This document shows, piece by piece, positions 5,929 to 9,209 of a stretch of DNA of 9,209 bases. Position 1 is the stretch's first letter. Each line of letters starts with the position of its first letter. Both the position numbers and the translations under genes were made by a program. The notes under the pieces were generated by a model. The model ran no database searches and was not told the DNA's origin. It saw nothing but the letters and a program-made list of their open reading frames with translations. The stretch comes from Lachnospiraceae bacterium UBA4711 (lineage in GTDB: Bacteria; Bacillota; Clostridia; Lachnospirales; Lachnospiraceae). The stretch covers positions 1 through 9,209 of the forward strand of contig DHJV01000034.1 in assembly GCA_002404515.1 (NCBI GenBank), written 5' to 3'.

Positions 5929-6537
5929 ATGGCAATGAATATTGTATGTTTAGATTTAGAGGGCGTATTGGTACCAGAGATCTGGATCGCGTTTGCGGAG
6001 GCAAGTGGAATTCCGGAACTGAAAAAAACAACAAGAGACGAACCAGACTATGATAAGCTGATGACATGGAGACTTGGTATTTTGAAGGAGCATGGACTTG
6101 GTCTGAAGGAGATTCAGGAGACAATCGCGAAGATTGATTCGATTCCGGGCGCAAAGGAGTTTCTGGATGAGCTTCGCAGCCTGACACAGGTAATCATTAT
6201 CAGTGATACATTTGCACAGTTTGCAACACCGCTGATGAAGAAGCTTGGTTGGCCGACAATTTTCTGTAATTCTCTGGAAGTTGCGGAAAACGGTGAGATT
6301 ACCGGATTTAAGATGCGCTGTGAACAGTCAAAATTGACAACTGTAAAGGCTTTGCAGTCGATTGGATTTGAGACAATCGCCAGTGGAGACAGTTATAATG
6401 ACCTTGGTATGATCAAGGCTAGTAAGGCAGGCTTCCTGTTTAAGAGTACAGAACAGATCAAGAAGGACAATCCAGAACTTGCAGCATATGAGACTTACGA
6501 TGAACTGCTTGCTGCAATCAAAGAACATCTGGATTAA
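5929..6537 (+). CDS. thrH: Bifunctional phosphoserine phosphatase / homoserine phosphotransferase ThrH
   Basis: The product has 202 residues, close to the usual length of about 205. ATG 5929 has GGAGG 8 nt upstream. The start NIVCLDLEGVLVPEIWIAF and the segment TTRDEPDYDKLM resemble Pseudomonas ThrH closely. HAD-superfamily motifs are present: DLEG (Asp9 nucleophile, Glu11 in place of the usual second Asp, a ThrH trait), SDTF (Ser92), Lys135 and GDSYND (153-158). The known enzyme removes phosphate from phosphoserine and can transfer it to homoserine, linking serine and threonine synthesis in the cytoplasm. No other amino-acid gene is nearby, so the pathway context is not visible. It may be cotranscribed with the transpeptidases or have an unseen promoter, and it ends at a clear terminator. 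Confidence 0.92.
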   Translation: MAMNIVCLDLEGVLVPEIWIAFAEASGIPELKKTTRDEPDYDKLMTWRLGILKEHGLGLKEIQETIAKIDSIPGAKEFLDELRSLTQVIIISDTFAQFATPLMKKLGWPTIFCNSLEVAENGEITGFKMRCEQSKLTTVKALQSIGFETIASGDSYNDLGMIKASKAGFLFKSTEQIKKDNPELAAYETYDELLAAIKEHLD

Positions 6538-6577
6538 TCGGACAGTAAATAGTTCTCTTATAACGGGGAATGGGTAT

Positions 6578-6624
6578 AAATCGCTGTGAGCAACGCCTGT
6601 ATTTGCTTATGGCGATTTCTTTTT
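6578..6624 (+). terminator. Terminator after thrH
   Basis: A 16-bp stem (6578-6593 with 6603-6618, three G-U pairs) with a 9-nt loop is followed by CTTTTT. It begins about 40 nt after the thrH stop codon and separates thrH from the MATE gene. Confidence 0.8.
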
Positions 6625-6640
6625 GTTATGGTGACGAGGA

Positions 6641-6667
6641 AAATGCACGCATTTATGCGGTGCATTT
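6641..6667 (+). other. Leader hairpin 1 upstream of the MATE gene
   Basis: The arms 6641-6651 and 6656-6667 form an 11-bp stem with one bulged G (6660) and a TTTA loop. No T run follows, so it is not an ordinary terminator. Its end overlaps a TTGACG that resembles a -35 box but lacks a matching -10. Confidence 0.55.
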
Positions 6668-6680
6668 GACGACCGCTAAT

Positions 6681-6714
6681 CAGAGCAGGATGTGCAGAGC
6701 ACATCTTGTCTCTG
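6681..6714 (+). other. Leader hairpin 2 upstream of the MATE gene
   Basis: The arms 6681-6695 and 6699-6714 form a 15-bp stem with one bulged T (6709) and an AGA loop, ending 66 nt before the MATE start codon. No U tail follows. The element may be an mRNA leader structure, a processing site or a DNA-level palindrome; no known riboswitch class was recognised. The rest of the 243-nt gap to 6780 holds a strong AGGAGG (6765-6770) and no clear promoter. Confidence 0.55.
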
Positions 6715-6780
6715 TGTAAAACTGCCGTGCACAGATGTATGTATAAGATTTGAGAGATATAATTAGGAGGAATCTGGAAG

Positions 6781-8169
6781 ATGTCAGAAGAGAGAAAGGA
6801 ATTAAAGAAATCATCCAGTCCGGCGAAGGATCTGACTGTAGGATCGCCAATGAAACTGATTCTCGGATTTGCATTTCCGATGTTTCTGGGACTTTTGTTC
6901 CAGCAGTTTTACAGTCTGGTCGATACGATGATTGTGGGAAAATATCTGGGCGTGGATCCATTTGCGGGCGTTGGTTCGACCGGTAGTCTGAACTTTATTG
7001 TCATTGGATTCTGTATGGGACTTTGCAGTGGATTCTCGGTGCCGATCTCACAGAGCTTTGGCGCAAAGGATTTCCGCATGCTTCGGAAGATGGTGACGAA
7101 CTCGGTGTGGCTGTGTGTATTTTTCAGCGTTATATTCACTACGCTTATGCTCGTGTTCTGCCGCCCGGTTTTAACGTTGATGAACACGCCGGAGAATATT
7201 TTTGAGTATGCGTATATTTACATATTTATAATCTTTGCGGGAATTCCGTGCACGATTCTGTATAACATGACAGCTGCTATCCTGCGTGCGCTCGGAGACA
7301 GCAAATCACCAATTATTTTCCTTGCGATTTCGTCTGCTATCAATATCGGACTGGATCTGCTGCTTATCATCGTGTTCAAGATGAGCGTCGATGGTGCTGC
7401 ACTGGCAACAGTCATTTCGCAGGGAATATCAGGTATTATCAGTGTGATATATATTAAGAAGAAATTCGACATCCTGACGATGGAGAAGGGTGACTGGAAG
7501 CTGGAAGGATACCTTGCCGGAAAGCTGACAGGTGTTGGAATCCCGATGGGATTGCAGTATTCCATCACGGGTATTGGTTCGGTAATCCTTCAGACGGCGG
7601 TCAATGGACTTGGTTCCATCTATGTTGCGTCTATGACAGCCGGTTCGAAGATCAATGTATTTCTTGCGTGTCCATTTGATGCGCTTGGACAGACAATGGC
7701 ACCATATGCTGGACAGAACATCGGAGCACGGAAGCTGGACCGCGTGGGTAAAGGTCTGCGTGCAGCCTGTATCGTTGGATTTCTTGTATCAGGACTGATG
7801 GTGATCGTCGTGAAGTTATTTGGAGGACAGCTTACGATGTTGTTCTTAGATGAGAAAGATCCGGTTATTATGCAGAATTCGTCACAGTTTTTGATGATCG
7901 TATCGTCCTTCTACTGCCTGCTTACATTGGTCAATACGGTTCGGTTTACGATTCAGGGTATGGGATTTTCATCGCTTGCGATCATTGCCGGTGTCATGGA
8001 GATGGTTGCCCGTGGTATCGCAGGTATGCTGCTTGTACCAAAGTTTGGCTATATCGGAGCCTGCTTCTCCAGCCCGCTTGCGTGGCTGATGGCAGATGCA
8101 TTTCTGATTCCGGCGTTCTTCCTGTGTAAACGGAAGGTTGCCCGGCAACTGGAAGTTGAGAAAGCGTAG
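6781..8169 (+). CDS. MATE family multidrug/metabolite efflux transporter
   Basis: The product has 462 residues, the normal MATE size. ATG 6781 follows AGGAGG (6765-6770) at 10 nt. About 12 hydrophobic segments fall into two related halves. The first (about 24-225) opens with FPMFLGLLFQQFYSLVDTMIVGKYLG and has the GFSVPISQSFGAKD loop. The second (about 248-450) repeats this as GIPMGLQYSITGIGSVILQTAVNGLG and MAPYAGQNIGARK. The paired Q-x-x-GA-[KR] loops are the hallmark of the family. MATE proteins expel cationic drugs or metabolites from the cytoplasm in exchange for Na+ or H+; substrate and ion cannot be read from the sequence. The gene stands alone between two terminators, behind a leader with two hairpins that may control it. 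Confidence 0.93.
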   Translation: MSEERKELKKSSSPAKDLTVGSPMKLILGFAFPMFLGLLFQQFYSLVDTMIVGKYLGVDPFAGVGSTGSLNFIVIGFCMGLCSGFSVPISQSFGAKDFRMLRKMVTNSVWLCVFFSVIFTTLMLVFCRPVLTLMNTPENIFEYAYIYIFIIFAGIPCTILYNMTAAILRALGDSKSPIIFLAISSAINIGLDLLLIIVFKMSVDGAALATVISQGISGIISVIYIKKKFDILTMEKGDWKLEGYLAGKLTGVGIPMGLQYSITGIGSVILQTAVNGLGSIYVASMTAGSKINVFLACPFDALGQTMAPYAGQNIGARKLDRVGKGLRAACIVGFLVSGLMVIVVKLFGGQLTMLFLDEKDPVIMQNSSQFLMIVSSFYCLLTLVNTVRFTIQGMGFSSLAIIAGVMEMVARGIAGMLLVPKFGYIGACFSSPLAWLMADAFLIPAFFLCKRKVARQLEVEKA

Positions 8170-8192
8170 TCAGAGACTGCGGTAATGAAAAT

Positions 8193-8247
8193 AAAAAGCA
8201 CAGTTTGAAGCTTGAGGGAAACCTCAGTATTCAAACTGTGCTTTTTT
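8193..8247. terminator. Bidirectional terminator between the MATE gene and the DtxR-family gene
   Basis: A 17-bp A/T-capped stem (8193-8209 with 8230-8246) continues, past an internal loop, into a short inner stem closed by a GAAA tetraloop. TTTTTT follows on the plus strand and TTTTTATTTTC on the minus strand, so it can end both convergent transcripts. Confidence 0.92.
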
Positions 8248-8319
8248 GTACGATAAATGCTTATGTATAATGATACTTGTGGAAATCCATCTGCCGCTGT
8301 TGTATTCCATATAGAATAT

Positions 8320-8697
8320 TTATGCCTGATTTACGTGATTGATGTAATGATTCTTTAACGCCTGAAATGTCTCATCACTCAGGTCGTGCTCAATCCGGCA
8401 GGCATCTTCGTATGCGGTCTCTTCATTCACACCAAGAGCAATGAAAAGATGTGCCAATGTTTCATGCCGTTCATAAATCTTCGATGCGATCTTCATACCA
8501 TCATCTGTGAGTGACAAATATCCTTTATCATCCACATTTATATAGCCGTTTACACGAAGATTCTTCAGATAGACGCTGACACTTGGTTTGGATAATCCAA
8601 GATGATGTACGACATCGATGGAACGAACGTGCTCACGTGATTTTCCGAGATATAAAATTGCCTCCAGGTAATCTTCTGCTGATTCCTGTATTTTCAT
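8320..8697 (-). CDS. DtxR-family metal-dependent transcriptional repressor, iron type likely
   Basis: The product has 125 residues. The start at 8697 has AAAGGGG about 8 nt upstream. A winged helix-turn-helix (about 8-62, with VRSIDVVHHLGLSKPSVSVYLKNL) is followed by the metal-binding and dimer domain (65-125). The C-terminal SH3 domain of full-length DtxR is absent, as in MntR and short clostridial members. Metal ligands align as Asp9, Glu12, His78, Cys100, Glu103 and His104. Cys100 in ACRIEH matches Cys102 of iron-sensing DtxR, whereas Mn-sensing MntR has Glu there, so ferrous iron is the likelier effector. The protein would bind the TTAG/CTAA repeats in the divergent feoA promoter and repress it when iron is plentiful. 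Its own mRNA ends at the shared terminator 8193-8247. Confidence 0.9.
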   Translation of the reverse strand: MKIQESAEDYLEAILYLGKSREHVRSIDVVHHLGLSKPSVSVYLKNLRVNGYINVDDKGYLSLTDDGMKIASKIYERHETLAHLFIALGVNEETAYEDACRIEHDLSDETFQALKNHYINHVNQA

Positions 8698-8728
8698 AAA
8701 CTGATCCCCTTTACATAATAAGTGCTGT

Positions 8729-8739
8729 TAACGTCGTTA
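8729..8739. repeat. Short palindrome TAACG-T-CGTTA in the DtxR gene leader
   Basis: A perfect 5-bp inverted repeat with a 1-nt centre lies between the predicted -10 box and the start codon of the regulator. It differs from the TTAG/CTAA repeats at feoA and may be chance or a separate operator. Confidence 0.3.
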
Positions 8740-8746
8740 TGTCTGA

Positions 8747-8775
8747 ATACTAACACAAATTTTACAGCTTTGCAA
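8747..8775 (-). promoter_or_regulatory. Possible promoter of the DtxR-family gene
   Basis: On the minus strand TTGCAA (8775-8770) and TAGTAT (8752-8747) are 17 nt apart, which would give a leader of about 40 nt. It lies about 75 nt from the nearest feo operator, so the regulator is probably not repressed through the feo sites. Confidence 0.5.
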
Positions 8776-8788
8776 ACGCTTTGCAAAA
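8767..8788. repeat. Tandem 11-bp repeat GCTTTGCAAA(C/A)
   Basis: Two adjacent copies (8767-8777 and 8778-8788), differing only in the last base, each hold the palindrome TTTGCAAA. They are one helical turn apart and overlap the -35 region of the regulator's predicted promoter, as expected for a protein binding site. Confidence 0.5.
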
Positions 8789-8837
8789 ATGCCTTATAAA
8801 TAAGAAAAACAAATATAAAAATCTGTTATATTTTTTA

Positions 8838-8866
8838 TTGACAAAACAGTTAGTTTGGGCTAATAT
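8838..8866 (+). promoter_or_regulatory. Strong sigma-A promoter of the feo operon
   Basis: A perfect TTGACA (8838-8843) is followed, 17 nt later, by TAATAT (8861-8866). Transcription should begin near 8873. One inverted repeat lies in the spacer and -10 box, and another just after the start point, the layout of a tightly repressed promoter. Confidence 0.85.
8849..8864 (+). promoter_or_regulatory. DtxR-type operator 1 at feo, GTTAG-N6-CTAAT
   Basis: The TTAG-N6-CTAA core overlaps the promoter spacer and -10 box, so a bound repressor would block RNA polymerase. It shares the stretch AGTTAGTT with operator 2, 34 bp downstream centre to centre. Confidence 0.6.
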
Positions 8867-8880
8867 TGTGTCGACAGAAA

Positions 8881-8900
8881 GTTAGTTGTTCTAAACTAAC
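8881..8900 (+). promoter_or_regulatory. DtxR-type operator 2 at feo, GTTAGTT-N6-AACTAAC
   Basis: Perfect 7-bp arms with a 6-nt spacer lie just downstream of the predicted transcription start and 42 nt before the feoA start codon. It is the best candidate site for the divergent DtxR-family repressor. No T run follows, so it is not a terminator. Confidence 0.7.
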
Positions 8901-8926
8901 CAATAATAAAGTATGAATACTAGAGA

Positions 8927-8933
8927 AAAGGAG
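8927..8933 (+). promoter_or_regulatory. Ribosome binding site of feoA
   Basis: AAAGGAG lies 8 nt before ATG 8942. The in-frame GTG at 8933 overlaps this motif and is rejected as the start. Confidence 0.8.
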
Positions 8934-8941
8934 TGATTTTT

Positions 8942-9154
8942 ATGCCACTGTCAATGGTAGAAGAAGGAGAACCAAAAACCATCGTAAAAGTGGGGGGGAA
9001 AGAGGAAGTTCGTAAATTCCTTGAGAACCTCGGCTTTGTGGACGGAACCGTTGTAACCGTTATATCTTCTCTGGGCGGAAACATGATTTTGAAGGTAAAA
9101 GATTCAAGAGTGGCTCTTGGTCGTGACATGGCAAGTAAAATCCAGGTAGCCTAG
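8942..9154 (+). CDS. feoA: FeoA family ferrous iron transport accessory protein
   Basis: The product has 70 residues, the usual FeoA size. It is a small cytoplasmic SH3-like beta-barrel with the family pattern FLENLGFVDGTVVTVISSLGGNMILKV (26-52) and the ending DSRVALGRDMASKI (54-67). FeoA assists the membrane Fe2+ transporter FeoB. FeoB is not in the window, but would be expected downstream because no terminator follows and coding-like sequence begins at once. The strong promoter, two operators and a divergent DtxR-type gene show iron-controlled expression. The first residues (MPLSMVEEGEPKTIVKV) fit the family. Confidence 0.92.
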   Translation: MPLSMVEEGEPKTIVKVGGKEEVRKFLENLGFVDGTVVTVISSLGGNMILKVKDSRVALGRDMASKIQVA

Positions 9155-9196
9155 ATGAACGTATTCGTAAAAGTAAGAGAGGAAGTGAAAGTTTGA
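9155..9196 (+). CDS. Possible 13-codon mini-ORF between feo genes
   Basis: ATG 9155 touches the feoA stop codon (TAGATG) and reads 13 codons (MNVFVKVREEVKV) to TGA 9194-9196, which overlaps a possible TTG start at 9193. It has no ribosome binding site of its own beyond feoA sequence. It may serve only for translational coupling, or it may be meaningless. Confidence 0.2.
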   Translation: MNVFVKVREEVKV

Positions 9197-9209
9197 AACA
9201 AATAAGTAG
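9193..9209 (+). CDS. Possible start of the next feo gene, cut by the window end
   Basis: GAGAGG (9177-9182) precedes TTG 9193 by 10 nt, and the frame reads M-K-Q-I-S to the window edge. Lachnospiraceae feo operons often carry a second feoA before feoB, and such an N-terminus would fit, but five codons cannot identify it. Confidence 0.3.

Noticed and set aside
6666..6694. Promoter with TTGACG as -35 box for the MATE gene
   Set aside because: At 16-18 nt spacing the -10 position reads GATGTG or similar, far from TATAAT, and it lies inside hairpin 2.
6641..6714. Guanidine-II (mini-ykkC) riboswitch, suggested by two hairpins before an exporter
   Set aside because: That class needs ACGR-type loops; the loops here are TTTA and AGA.

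Overview
The window looks like chromosomal DNA of a Gram-positive gut anaerobe of the class Clostridia, most likely Lachnospiraceae. The reasons are the gene content (Rpn-type PD-(D/E)XK protein, short DtxR regulator next to feoA, CapA, kinase-like/YkuD fusion with a Thr/Glu stalk), strong AGGAGG-type ribosome binding sites, AT-rich intergenic DNA and U-tailed hairpin terminators. No tRNA, rRNA, CRISPR array or insertion sequence ends were seen.

Layout. (1) 1-660: 3' part of an Rpn-family nuclease/transposase gene, closed by a strong terminator. (2) 773-2089: a six-segment membrane protein (probably DUF6796) followed by a PD-(D/E)XK nuclease-like protein (sce7726-like), probably one transcript. 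A DtxR-like inverted repeat overlaps the predicted start of transcription. (3) 2086-3336, minus strand: a membrane-anchored CapA-type protein, convergent with the nuclease gene. The two genes share a CTAG that holds both stop codons, in the loop of a terminator. (4) 3531-5873: a two-gene envelope unit, divergent from capA. The first protein joins a cytoplasmic kinase-like C-lobe, with no N-lobe and a lost DFG Asp, through one membrane segment and a Thr/Glu stalk to an extracellular L,D-transpeptidase-like domain whose catalytic His is replaced by Cys. The second is a membrane-anchored L,D-transpeptidase with intact His and Cys. (5) 5929-6537: thrH (phosphoserine phosphatase / homoserine phosphotransferase), with a terminator after it. 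(6) 6781-8169: a MATE exporter behind a leader holding two strong hairpins. (7) 8320-8697, minus strand: a short DtxR-family regulator. It is divergent from feoA (8942-9154), the start of a ferrous-iron uptake operon that runs out of the window.

How the genes work together. The regulator/feo pair forms a classic iron circuit: a near-consensus feo promoter carries two TTAG/CTAA inverted repeats, and the regulator has the DtxR-like Cys ligand rather than the MntR-like Glu. The kinase-like/transpeptidase fusion, the active transpeptidase and the divergent capA form a cell-surface neighbourhood. The fusion is the most unusual object here: both of its enzyme domains look degenerate, which suggests a sensor or scaffold that links the cytoplasm to the active transpeptidase encoded 9 nt downstream. 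That role is inference.
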